This document shows, in pieces, positions 6,537 through 12,362 of a stretch of 12,362 bases of DNA. How positions within the stretch are numbered: position 1 is the stretch's first letter; each line of letters starts with the position of its first letter. The stretch covers positions 1 to 12,362 of the forward strand of contig CALEZJ010000566.1 of the NCBI GenBank assembly GCA_937927885.1, given 5' to 3'. The notes beneath the pieces are model-generated. The model had not been told where the DNA came from, did not search any database, and saw nothing but the letters and a program-made list of their open reading frames with translations. The DNA is from an uncultured Paracoccaceae bacterium. GTDB taxonomy: Bacteria > Pseudomonadota > Alphaproteobacteria > Rhodobacterales > Rhodobacteraceae. The position numbers were made by a program, and so were the translations under genes.

Positions 6537-7007
6537 TCAGGCCCGGTGATAGGGCGATCCGGCCAGGATCGTCGCCGCGCGGTAAAGCTGTTCGGCCAGC
6601 ATCACCCGCACCAGCGCATGAGGCCAGACCATGGCACCAAGAGACAGGGCAGCGTCCGCCCCGGCCCTGAGGCCGGGGTCAAGCCCGTCCGCCCCGCCGA
6701 TGAACAGCGCCAGATCCTGTGCGCCGCCGTCGCGCCAACGCGCCAGCCTTTGCGCAAACTCGGGCGAGGACATCACGCTTCCCCGTTCATCCAGCGTCAC
6801 CCGTACCGCGCCCGCAGGGCAGACGCGCTCCAGCAACACTGCCTCGGCGCCCATTCCCAGCGACTTCTTGTCTTCGACCTCGTGCTCGACAACCGGGCCC
6901 AGCCCCAAAGGACGTCCGGTCCGTTCGAACCGCTTGAGGTAGTCGTCGATCAGGTTGCGCTCGGGACCGGCGCGCAGTCGCCCCACTACGCACAGATGCA
7001 GCCGCAT
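6537..7007 (-). CDS. rlmH: 23S rRNA (pseudouridine-1915-N3)-methyltransferase RlmH
   Basis: RlmH is a SPOUT-class methyltransferase that uses SAM to methylate pseudouridine 1915 in helix 69 of 23S rRNA in assembled ribosomes. The protein has 156 residues, against 155 in E. coli. Family marks are the N-terminal MRLHLCVVGRLR, the SAM-knot motif LFIGGADGLDP (101-111) and the C-terminal signature with H130, R134, EQLYRA (139-144) and GSPYHR (150-155). The ATG at 7007 shares its first base-pair with the rsfS stop (TGATG), so the two are coupled. An in-frame ATG at 7034 adds nine residues that overlap rsfS and do not belong to the family. The pairing with rsfS is very common in bacteria. Confidence 0.96.
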   Translation of the reverse strand: MRLHLCVVGRLRAGPERNLIDDYLKRFERTGRPLGLGPVVEHEVEDKKSLGMGAEAVLLERVCPAGAVRVTLDERGSVMSSPEFAQRLARWRDGGAQDLALFIGGADGLDPGLRAGADAALSLGAMVWPHALVRVMLAEQLYRAATILAGSPYHRA

Positions 7008-7402
7008 CAGGCGTTTGCGGGTGGCACCTGCCACATGCGCTCGAGCTGGTAGAACTCGCGCACTTCAGGGCGGAAGATGTGAACCACCACGTCGCCGGTG
7101 TCGATCAACACCCAGTCACCGGTCTCCTTGCCCTCGGAGCGGGCCGAGAGACGGAATTTTTCCTTGAGCCGGTCCAGCAGCTTTTCGGCGATCGCTGCGA
7201 CCTGGCGCGACGAGCGCCCCGAGCAGATCACCATCGCATCCGCCATCGAGGAACGCCCGCGCAGATCGATCTGCACGATGTCCTCGGCCTTGTCGTCGTC
7301 AACGGATTGCAGGACCAGAGCCAGAACCTCGGCGCTGGTATAGTCACCGGGCGCGGGTTTCGGGGCGGGGGCCGCAGCGGCGGCCGGGTCGATGTAAGAC
7401 AG
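7007..7402 (-). CDS. rsfS: ribosome silencing factor RsfS, apparently starting at CTG
   Basis: RsfS binds uL14 on the 50S subunit and blocks joining to 30S when growth slows. From the CTG at 7402 the product has 131 residues. The domain runs from about residue 24 (AEVLALVLQSVDDDKAEDIV) through IDLRGRSSMADAMVICSG (45-62) and RQVAAIAEKL to GDWVLIDTGDVVVHIFRPE (95-113) and FYQLERMW. The frame has no ATG, GTG or TTG from the stop at 7457-7459 until a GTG at 7276, which would remove the first strand and helix of the domain. CTG 7402 lies 8 bases after AGGAGG (7416-7411) and about 25 bases from a predicted transcription start. A sequencing or real ATG-to-CTG change is the alternative. It is first in the rsfS-rlmH operon. 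Confidence 0.9.
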   Translation of the reverse strand: MSYIDPAAAAAPAPKPAPGDYTSAEVLALVLQSVDDDKAEDIVQIDLRGRSSMADAMVICSGRSSRQVAAIAEKLLDRLKEKFRLSARSEGKETGDWVLIDTGDVVVHIFRPEVREFYQLERMWQVPPANA

Positions 7403-7410
7403 AGAACTGT

Positions 7411-7416
7411 CCTCCT
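7411..7416 (-). promoter_or_regulatory. perfect Shine-Dalgarno AGGAGG deciding the rsfS start
   Basis: AGGAGG on the minus strand with an 8-base gap to the CTG at 7402. No ATG, GTG or TTG lies within its reach in the rsfS frame, so this site is the main argument for a CTG start. Confidence 0.75.
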
Positions 7417-7433
7417 GCAGGGGAATCGGGGAA

Positions 7434-7462
7434 ATGCTATCAAGCCCCGCGCGAAATCACAA
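7434..7462 (-). promoter_or_regulatory. candidate housekeeping promoter of rsfS-rlmH
   Basis: TTGTGA (7462-7457), a 17-base spacer and TAGCAT (7439-7434) on the minus strand. Each hexamer matches the sigma-70 consensus at four of six positions. Transcription would begin near 7427, which places the AGGAGG and the CTG start in a short leader. Confidence 0.45.
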
Positions 7463-7512
7463 TCGGCCAGTCAAGGCAAGGGGATTCGCCTGGCCTGGCC
7501 CTGCAACGCCGC

Positions 7513-7541
7513 TTGCCTGCCTGCGGGGTTCACGGTATGAG
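7513..7541 (+). promoter_or_regulatory. candidate sigma-70 promoter for leuC-leuD
   Basis: TTGCCT (7513-7518), 17-base spacer, TATGAG (7536-7541). If used, it gives a leader of about 155 bases before leuC, long enough for post-initiation control. Weak evidence from hexamers alone. Confidence 0.3.
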
Positions 7542-7654
7542 CCATGCCATGACCCGTTTCTTCGACATGACCGACCACGCGCGCCTGCCGCAGCGTTTCA
7601 GCCGGGAAAACCGCTCGGTCCTTGCACGACTTCGCTGAGTACGTCGAGAAATCG

Positions 7655-7671
7655 GTGCGCGCGGAGCGCAC
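7655..7671 (+). other. small hairpin in the leuC leader
   Basis: GTGCGC (7655-7660) and GCGCAC (7666-7671) form a perfect 6-bp GC-rich stem with a 5-base loop. No T-run follows, so it is not an intrinsic terminator. It lies 33 bases before the leuC ATG. Confidence 0.3.
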
Positions 7672-7704
7672 ACCATTCCTATTCCCATAGCCAAGAGATG
7701 AGCC

Positions 7705-9126
7705 ATGACCGCTCCGAAGACCCTGTATGACAAGATCTGGGATGCCCATGTCGTCGATACTTCCGATGACGGCACCTGCCTGCTGTATATCGACCGCCAT
7801 CTGGTCCACGAAGTGACCAGCCCGCAGGCGTTTGAAGGCCTGCGCATGGCCGGCCGCAAGGTGCGCGCGCCAGAAAAGACCATCGCCGTACCGGATCACA
7901 ACGTGCCCACCACGCTCGACCGCGCCTCGGGCGTGATCGACAACGAGGAAAGCCGCATTCAGGTCGAGGCGCTGGACAAGAACGCCCGTGATTTCGGTGT
8001 GCATTATTACCCGGTGTCCGATGTCCGTCAGGGCATCGTGCATATCGTCGGGCCCGAACAGGGCTGGACCCTGCCGGGCATGACCGTGGTTTGCGGCGAC
8101 AGCCACACCGCCACGCATGGCGCCTTTGGCGCGCTGGCGCATGGGATCGGCACCTCGGAGGTCGAGCATGTTCTCGCCACCCAGACGCTGATCCAGAAGA
8201 AATCCAAGAACATGAAGGTCGAGATCACCGGCAAGCTGCGCCCCGGTGTGACCGCCAAGGACATCCCCCTCGCCGTCATCGGCAAGACCGGCACGGCAGG
8301 TGGCACCGGCTATGTCATTGAATATTGCGGCGAGGCGATCCGCGATCTGTCGATGGAAGGCCGCATGACGGTCTGCAACATGGCCATCGAGGGCGGCGCC
8401 CGTGCCGGTCTGATTGCGCCGGACGAGAAAACCTTTGCCTATTGCATGGGTCGCCCCCATGCGCCGAAAGGCGCTGCCTGGGAGGCCGCGCTGGCCTGGT
8501 GGAAGACCCTCTACACCGACGAAGGCGCGCATTTCGACAAGGTGGTGACGATCCGGGGCGAGGATATCGAGCCGGTCGTGACCTGGGGAACCTCGCCCGA
8601 GGACGTGCTGCCGATCGGTGCCACCGTGCCGCATCCAGAAGATTTCACCGGCGGCAAGGTGGGGGCCGCGCAGCGCTCGCTGGAGTATATGGGCCTGACC
8701 CCGGGCATGAAGCTGACCGACATCACGATTGACGCCGTGTTCATCGGGTCCTGCACCAATGGCCGGATCGAGGACCTTCGCGCCGCCGCCGCCGTGCTGA
8801 AGGGGCGCAAGATCGCACCGGGCGTGCGCGGGATGGTCGTTCCCGGCTCGGGCCTCGTACGCGCGCAGGCCGAGGCCGAGGGGCTGGCCCAGATCTTTCT
8901 CGACGCGGGGTTTGAATGGCGCATGGCGGGTTGCTCGATGTGCCTCGCCATGAACCCTGACCAGCTCGCGCCCGAAGAACGCTGCGCCTCGACCTCGAAC
9001 CGAAATTTCGAGGGTCGGCAAGGTTACCGCGGCCGCACGCATCTGATGAGCCCCGCCATGGCCGCTGCGGCGGCGGTGACCGGGCATCTGACGGATGTGC
9101 GGGAACTGATGGGCGAGACGGTGTAA
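7705..9126 (+). CDS. leuC: 3-isopropylmalate dehydratase large subunit LeuC
   Basis: LeuC, with LeuD, isomerises 2-isopropylmalate to 3-isopropylmalate in cytoplasmic leucine synthesis. The 473-residue protein is of full length for the bacterial type and belongs to the aconitase superfamily. The [4Fe-4S] ligands are C350 ([13 protein letters not shown]), C410 and C413 ([11 protein letters not shown]), with the normal spacing. [19 protein letters not shown] and [12 protein letters not shown] in the first half, and [14 protein letters not shown] near the end, are diagnostic. The ATG at 7705 begins [15 protein letters not shown], the usual N-terminus; its ribosome site is weak (AAGAGA about 9-14 bases upstream). 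leuD follows after 12 bases. leuB and leuA are not in the window. Confidence 0.98.
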   Translation: MTAPKTLYDKIWDAHVVDTSDDGTCLLYIDRHLVHEVTSPQAFEGLRMAGRKVRAPEKTIAVPDHNVPTTLDRASGVIDNEESRIQVEALDKNARDFGVHYYPVSDVRQGIVHIVGPEQGWTLPGMTVVCGDSHTATHGAFGALAHGIGTSEVEHVLATQTLIQKKSKNMKVEITGKLRPGVTAKDIPLAVIGKTGTAGGTGYVIEYCGEAIRDLSMEGRMTVCNMAIEGGARAGLIAPDEKTFAYCMGRPHAPKGAAWEAALAWWKTLYTDEGAHFDKVVTIRGEDIEPVVTWGTSPEDVLPIGATVPHPEDFTGGKVGAAQRSLEYMGLTPGMKLTDITIDAVFIGSCTNGRIEDLRAAAAVLKGRKIAPGVRGMVVPGSGLVRAQAEAEGLAQIFLDAGFEWRMAGCSMCLAMNPDQLAPEERCASTSNRNFEGRQGYRGRTHLMSPAMAAAAAVTGHLTDVRELMGETV

Positions 9127-9138
9127 GGACAGGAAACC

Positions 9139-9744
9139 ATGAAAAAATTCACCACCCTCACCGGCGTTGCCGCGCCCATGCCGCTGGTCAACATCGACAC
9201 CGACATGATCATTCCCAAGCTGTTCTTGAAAACGATCCAGCGTTCGGGGCTGGGCAAGAACCTGTTCGACGAGATGCGCTATGACCGGCAGGGCAACGAG
9301 ATCCCCGATTTCGTCCTGAACCAGCCGCAGTATCGCAAGGCACAGATCCTGGTGGCAGGCGACAATTTCGGTTGTGGCTCCTCGCGCGAACATGCGCCCT
9401 GGGCGCTGCTAGACTTCGGCATCCGCTGCGTGATCTCGACAAGTTTTGCCGACATTTTCTTCAACAACTGCTTCAAGAACGGCATACTGCCCGTGGTTCT
9501 CCCGCCTGAGGCTGTCGCCCACCTGATGGACGACGCCACCAAGGGTGAGAACGCGCGCATCACCGTTGACCTCGAGTCGCAGGTGGTCACGGCATCGGAC
9601 GGCACCCAATTCCCCTTCGAGGTCGACGCGTTCAAGAAGCACTGCCTGATGAACGGGCTCGATGACATTGGCCTCAGCCTGGAAAAAGTCTCTGCAATTG
9701 GCGCTTTCGAGGCGCGCGCCAAAACCCAGTTTCCCTGGCTCTGA
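9139..9744 (+). CDS. leuD: 3-isopropylmalate dehydratase small subunit LeuD
   Basis: LeuD is the swivel-domain subunit that completes the isopropylmalate isomerase active site with LeuC. The 201-residue product has full family length. [14 protein letters not shown] (18-31) and the substrate-contacting loop [14 protein letters not shown] (77-90) are conserved, followed by [20 protein letters not shown] (99-118). AGGAAA 3-8 bases before the ATG is a good ribosome site, and the 12-base gap after leuC points to one mRNA. The intrinsic terminator 24 bases after the stop closes the operon. Confidence 0.98.
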   Translation: MKKFTTLTGVAAPMPLVNIDTDMIIPKLFLKTIQRSGLGKNLFDEMRYDRQGNEIPDFVLNQPQYRKAQILVAGDNFGCGSSREHAPWALLDFGIRCVISTSFADIFFNNCFKNGILPVVLPPEAVAHLMDDATKGENARITVDLESQVVTASDGTQFPFEVDAFKKHCLMNGLDDIGLSLEKVSAIGAFEARAKTQFPWL

Positions 9745-9767
9745 TTCTTCAATCTTTGCCATGGTTT

Positions 9768-9798
9768 AGGGCGCCCCTGCCGGGGCGCCCTCATTTTT
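9768..9798 (+). terminator. intrinsic terminator of leuC-leuD
   Basis: AGGGCGCCCC (9768-9777), a TGCC loop and GGGGCGCCCT (9782-9791) form a perfect 10-bp stem, followed by CA and five T's. It starts 24 bases after the leuD stop. Confidence 0.9.
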
Positions 9799-9835
9799 CC
9801 GCAATGTTGATGCAAAGTCGCGACATTCTCGCCTC

Positions 9836-9852
9836 GAAATTCGCGGAATTTC
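9836..9852. promoter_or_regulatory. 17-bp perfect palindrome, operator-like
   Basis: GAAATTC-GCG-GAATTTC, with 7-bp arms around a 3-base centre, AT-rich arms in GC-rich surroundings. It lies upstream of the candidate promoter at 9874-9902, where an activator or repressor could bind. I cannot match it to a known regulator. Confidence 0.4.
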
Positions 9853-9873
9853 TGGAGATCCTTGCGGGGAGTC

Positions 9874-9902
9874 TTGCAGGGGTGCAGGGAAATGGGCACA
9901 AT
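9874..9902 (+). promoter_or_regulatory. candidate promoter of the membrane protein gene
   Basis: TTGCAG (9874-9879), 17-base spacer, CACAAT (9897-9902). Transcription would start near 9909, giving a leader of about 80 bases. It is the first promoter-like pair after the leuD terminator, which means the next genes need their own promoter. Confidence 0.3.
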
Positions 9903-9987
9903 TGTGGCAAAAATGAGGCAAGCGGTCTCGATCACGGGCCGCAGCCCTCGCTCCTCCGGTTCGAGCAGGCCGGCAAAGGGGACAGGA

Positions 9988-10839
9988 ATGGGTGACGTGA
10001 AGTCGAGGTCGCATGTCCCGGGCGCCGCCCTGCGCGCCCTGCTGGTTGTTGTTCTGGTGATCCTGCCGGCGATGGTTGTGCCCGCGACAGCCCCGGAAAC
10101 CGCGCAAAGCATCTTGCTGCTGGCCGTCTTTGCCGGTGGGATCGTGTTTGCCGAATACGCCTCGGACTATCCCGGCCTGATCGAGTTCCGCTTTGCCGCA
10201 CCGTTCAACCGAACGCGATTTGCGCTGGTGGCGGTTCTGGCGGTGATGCTGTCGCTGCTCTTGCGCAATTCGGTCGAGCCCGGAACCATTGGCGGTCTCG
10301 CACTGCGTATCGCGGCGGTTTGCGGAGCGGCAATGGATTTCAGCCTCTCGCCGGTGCGCCTTCTCCTGTCGGCCTTGCCCGACGGCCTGCCCGAATCGCA
10401 CCTGCTGATGGTGCGCGACGGGGCGGCCATGGCCTTTGTGCTGGCGCTGACAACGGTCGCCGGTTTCGTCACCGCAATCCGTCTGAACGCCTGGCCGATG
10501 GGAAGCGGGCCGTTCAATGTCTGGCTGAACCTGCCGACTTTCGATCCAACAGCAGGCAATGATGTTGTGCTGCGACTGCAGCGCCATGCCCGCATTAACA
10601 TTCTGTTAGGGATGCTCATGCCATTCCTGCTGGCAGGGGCGGTGATCGCTTCGGCCATGTTGATTCGGCCGCTGTCTCTGGTATCGCCGATGGGCTATGT
10701 CTGGGGGATCACGGTTTGGGCGTATCTGCCGGCCAGCATGATCATGCGCGGGGTCGCCATGGCTCGCGTTGCGCGGATGATCCGTGCCAGCCGACGCAGG
10801 CTCGCCGACAGCGAAGGCGGGGCCTACGTCTCGGCCTGA
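9988..10839 (+). CDS. polytopic membrane protein of unknown function
   Basis: The 283-residue protein has about seven hydrophobic segments (approximately 16-32, 41-57, 77-93, 102-118, 145-163, 206-226 and 236-254) and ends in a basic, cytoplasm-like tail (ARMIRASRRRLADS). Between segments 2 and 3 is an amphipathic EYASDYPGLIEFRFA loop. I recognise no transport or enzyme motif. The ATG at 9988 has GGGGA 5 bases upstream. Upstream in-frame starts (TTG 9862, ATG 9892, ATG 9913) add a Gly/Ser/Arg-rich segment without membrane character and lie before or at the predicted transcription start. It follows the leuD terminator, so it is a new unit. Its stop coincides with the start region of the exported phosphatase-family gene, so both probably work together or are at least cotranscribed. 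Confidence 0.8.
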   Translation: MGDVKSRSHVPGAALRALLVVVLVILPAMVVPATAPETAQSILLLAVFAGGIVFAEYASDYPGLIEFRFAAPFNRTRFALVAVLAVMLSLLLRNSVEPGTIGGLALRIAAVCGAAMDFSLSPVRLLLSALPDGLPESHLLMVRDGAAMAFVLALTTVAGFVTAIRLNAWPMGSGPFNVWLNLPTFDPTAGNDVVLRLQRHARINILLGMLMPFLLAGAVIASAMLIRPLSLVSPMGYVWGITVWAYLPASMIMRGVAMARVARMIRASRRRLADSEGGAYVSA

Positions 10840-11945
10840 TTGCGCTAAGTCTTCTGGCCGTTGGTCTCCCGGCTCTGGCGCAAGGGGCGGTCCGGTTGGC
10901 GGTCTACCACACCGGACTGGGGCGCGAAGGCCCGGGGCTGTTGCTGCGCGACATTCGCGCGGGTGCTGCCGACGTGCTGGTGGTGCGGGACGCCCTCCTG
11001 GCCCTCCGCCCTGACGCGGTGCTGCTTCTGGATCTGGATTTCGACCTTGACCGGCGCGTCCTTTCTGCCCTGTCCGCTTTGCTCGCCGATGGCGGACACC
11101 CGATGCACCATACATTTGCCCCACGTCCAAACACCGGACGGCATACAGGGCTCGACATGGACGGCGACGGGCGGTTGGGTACTCCCGATGACGCGCAGGG
11201 ATATGGGGAGTTCTCTGGCGCGGGCGGTATGGCGCTGCTGTCCCGCTTTCCGATCGACCGACATTCGCTTGTCGATTTCAGCGACATTCTCTGGCGCGAT
11301 CTGCCCGGATCGCGCCAACCTGTCGTGGCGGGCCTACCGTTTCCGTCGATCGAAACGCAGGCTGTCCAAAGGCTGTCCACGACCAATCACTGGGAAGTAG
11401 CGTTGCAGACACCGGGCGGGCCACTGACCGTGATGGCGTGGCATGCCGGTCCGCCTGCCTTTGGCGGTCCGCATGGACGCAACCGGGCACGCAACGCGGA
11501 CGAGACCGCCTTCTGGCTTTGGCGTCTGCAGGGCGGGCTGGCGCCCGTGCCGCGCGATTTCGTCTTGATGGGTGGGGCGAACCTCGATCCTGAGGCAGGC
11601 GATGGCCATCACGCAACGATGCGAACCTTGCTGGCACATCCCCTGCTGCAGGACCCAGCCCCCGAAACCGTGGCGGAAGCTGGACGGCCTGCTTCGCGCA
11701 CCACCGCGCGATGGGAAAACCGCGACCTCGCATTGCGGGTCGAGTATCTGTTGCCCTCCGTCTCGCTGAGGGTCCTGGAGAGCGGGCTGATCTGGCCGTC
11801 AGAGTCGGCGCGTCACGCGCTGGTCTGGGCGGATGTGGTGCTACCCGATGTCCGCGCCAATTCAGTCCCGTCGAGTGGTCCATCCGACAGGGCGCCGGAA
11901 CACCAAACCCGCCGCAACGGAAAGTCCGCGTCCCGCTCGCCTTAG
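10836..11945 (+). CDS. exported endonuclease/exonuclease/phosphatase-family protein, unusual start
   Basis: The fold is that of the EEP (DNase I-like) superfamily, here of the secreted Rhodobacteraceae type. A hydrophobic segment ALSLLAVGLPALAQG serves as signal peptide; then come RPNTGRHTGLDMDGDGRLG (97-115; an EF-hand-like DxDxDG loop), GAGGMALLSRFPI (128-140), H203, NADETAFWL (220-228), GGANLDP (246-252) and SARHALVW (324-331). The usual GDxN Asp is Gly (G247). No ATG, GTG or TTG starts the frame near the signal peptide. The CTG at 10836 overlaps the previous TGA as CTGA and is chosen tentatively. TTG 10716 lies 124 bases inside the previous gene, and TTG 10896 would lose the signal. The last 29 residues are low-complexity and overlap the opposing gene. 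Substrate unknown. Confidence 0.75.
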   Translation: MIALSLLAVGLPALAQGAVRLAVYHTGLGREGPGLLLRDIRAGAADVLVVRDALLALRPDAVLLLDLDFDLDRRVLSALSALLADGGHPMHHTFAPRPNTGRHTGLDMDGDGRLGTPDDAQGYGEFSGAGGMALLSRFPIDRHSLVDFSDILWRDLPGSRQPVVAGLPFPSIETQAVQRLSTTNHWEVALQTPGGPLTVMAWHAGPPAFGGPHGRNRARNADETAFWLWRLQGGLAPVPRDFVLMGGANLDPEAGDGHHATMRTLLAHPLLQDPAPETVAEAGRPASRTTARWENRDLALRVEYLLPSVSLRVLESGLIWPSESARHALVWADVVLPDVRANSVPSSGPSDRAPEHQTRRNGKSASRSP

Positions 11946-12362
11946 ATTGCCGCGCAGCCCCCCGGCTCCGTCCGCTGCGCGCGCCAAACGCTCGTGCCGC
12001 GCCATGCGGGCTTCGGGCAGGGCGGCGTCAATTGCCTCGCGGAGCGCGTCCAGCCCCTGTGGCGGCTTGCGCAGATCGACGGGCAGGACCGGTCCGGGTA
12101 AGAGCGTCAGAATCGGAGAAATGGCAGCGGCAATGCTTTGCCTGATGGCCGCGCTGGCCTGCGGGCCGGGTGTTGTCCGTATCAGATCCGCTGCGGTCGC
12201 GACATGAATCACCGGAGTTTTGCGAACTGTCGATCGTGCGCCCAGAGCAAGGTCCTGCGCGAGATCGGCATCCGGCGCCCGTCCCGGCCGGTTGGCGCGG
12301 TGCACCCACAGGATCATGTCCGATTCCGCCATCGCGGCCAGGCTGGTGCGTCGCCGCTTGTC
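11862..12362 (-). CDS. GTPase-like protein, C-terminal part (runs off right edge)
   Basis: The frame is open to the window edge (166 residues seen, start outside; the ATG at 12332 is internal because coding continues upstream as DKRRRTSLAA). The pattern SDMILWVHRANRPG, then DADLAQDL, then TPVIHVATAADL, then ILPVDLRKPPQGLDALREAIDAALP resembles the second half of a small-GTPase G domain (switch II to G5), as in predicted GTPases of the COG3596/Era-like kind. The G4 site reads TAAD rather than NKxD. After it comes a basic tail (GLRGNLRRAGRGLSVAAGLVFRR) that might touch the membrane. The P-loop, if any, lies outside the window, so GTP binding is not shown. It converges on and overlaps the EEP gene by 84 bp. 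Confidence 0.65.
   Translation of the reverse strand, partial: DKRRRTSLAAMAESDMILWVHRANRPGRAPDADLAQDLALGARSTVRKTPVIHVATAADLIRTTPGPQASAAIRQSIAAAISPILTLLPGPVLPVDLRKPPQGLDALREAIDAALPEARMARHERLARAADGAGGLRGNLRRAGRGLSVAAGLVFRRPVGWTTRRD

Larger units (their letters stand above)
7403..7704. other. divergent intergenic region between rsfS and leuC
   Basis: About 300 bases carry the rsfS promoter and ribosome site on one side and the leuC control region on the other. The plus strand holds an unproven 33-codon frame (ATG 7537, internal ATGs at 7549 and 7564, TGA 7636-7638). It has no ribosome site and few Leu codons, so it does not look like a classic leucine attenuator peptide. A small hairpin (7655-7671) follows it. 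No tRNA or IS element is seen. Confidence 0.5.

Noticed and set aside
7007..7276. RsfS starting at GTG 7276 (89 residues)
   Set aside because: It would drop the AEVLALVLQSVDDDKAEDIV part of the RsfS domain, which is clearly encoded upstream behind AGGAGG.
7655..7671. Hairpin before leuC as an intrinsic terminator
   Set aside because: Only a 6-bp stem and no T-run; more likely a minor leader structure.
7471..9393. 640-codon open frame on the minus strand
   Set aside because: It lies entirely antisense to leuC and part of leuD, both certain. Its His/Arg/Gly-rich product looks like a GC-rich reverse-frame shadow.
9279..10112. 277-codon minus-strand frame across leuD and its terminator
   Set aside because: Crosses the leuD terminator and palindrome on the antisense strand, with no domain or ribosome site.

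Overview
The window is GC-rich, densely packed DNA with the gene content of an alphaproteobacterium of the Rhodobacteraceae (Rhodobacter/Roseobacter relatives). The strongest indicators are a divergent RpoE-ChrR / RSP1091-1087-type locus in the gene order I recall from Rhodobacter sphaeroides, Rhodobacteraceae-type RsfS and RlmH, and a LeuC-LeuD pair. The genus cannot be read from the sequence.

Region 1 (1-4770, minus strand) is a tightly coupled operon. In transcription order it holds an FAD-dependent fatty-acyl desaturase-like protein (UfaD/RSP1091 type), a DUF1365 protein (UfaO/RSP1090 type), an MFS_2-type transporter, a DUF3833 protein and a short-chain dehydrogenase/reductase. A DUF3775 gene follows 56 bp later and runs off the left edge. 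The five operon genes overlap by 4-8 bases at every junction (ATGA, GTGA, ATGA, and one 8-base overlap).

Region 2 (4771-6527) is the control module. It has back-to-back promoters, one a perfect TGATCC -35 with N18 and TAAACT driving the ECF sigma factor RpoE and its zinc-dependent anti-sigma factor ChrR, the other a weaker copy with the same 18-nt spacer driving the ufa operon. ChrR keeps both metal sites (H5/H30/C34/C37 and H141/H143/E147/H177) and the C187/C189 pair. In R. sphaeroides this circuit senses singlet oxygen, and UfaD and UfaO make furan fatty acids and are needed for ChrR turnover, so the products are thought to feed back on the regulator. The methyltransferase UfaM is not in the window. 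A small exported Asp/Gly/Arg-rich protein of unknown function follows chrR.

Region 3 (6537-7462, minus strand) is the ribosome-associated pair rsfS-rlmH. The reading frame of rsfS has no ATG, GTG or TTG before the conserved domain, but it has a CTG placed 8 nt after a perfect AGGAGG, downstream of a plausible promoter.

Region 4 (7705-9798, plus strand) is leuC-leuD (isopropylmalate isomerase), closed by a 10-bp-stem intrinsic terminator.

Region 5 (9836-12362) holds a 17-bp perfect palindrome and a candidate promoter, then an unknown polytopic membrane protein, then an exported endonuclease/exonuclease/phosphatase-family protein. That last gene also lacks a standard start codon and has lost the Asp of its GD-x-N motif. 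It overlaps by 84 bp, tail to tail, the C-terminal part of a GTPase-like gene that runs off the right edge.
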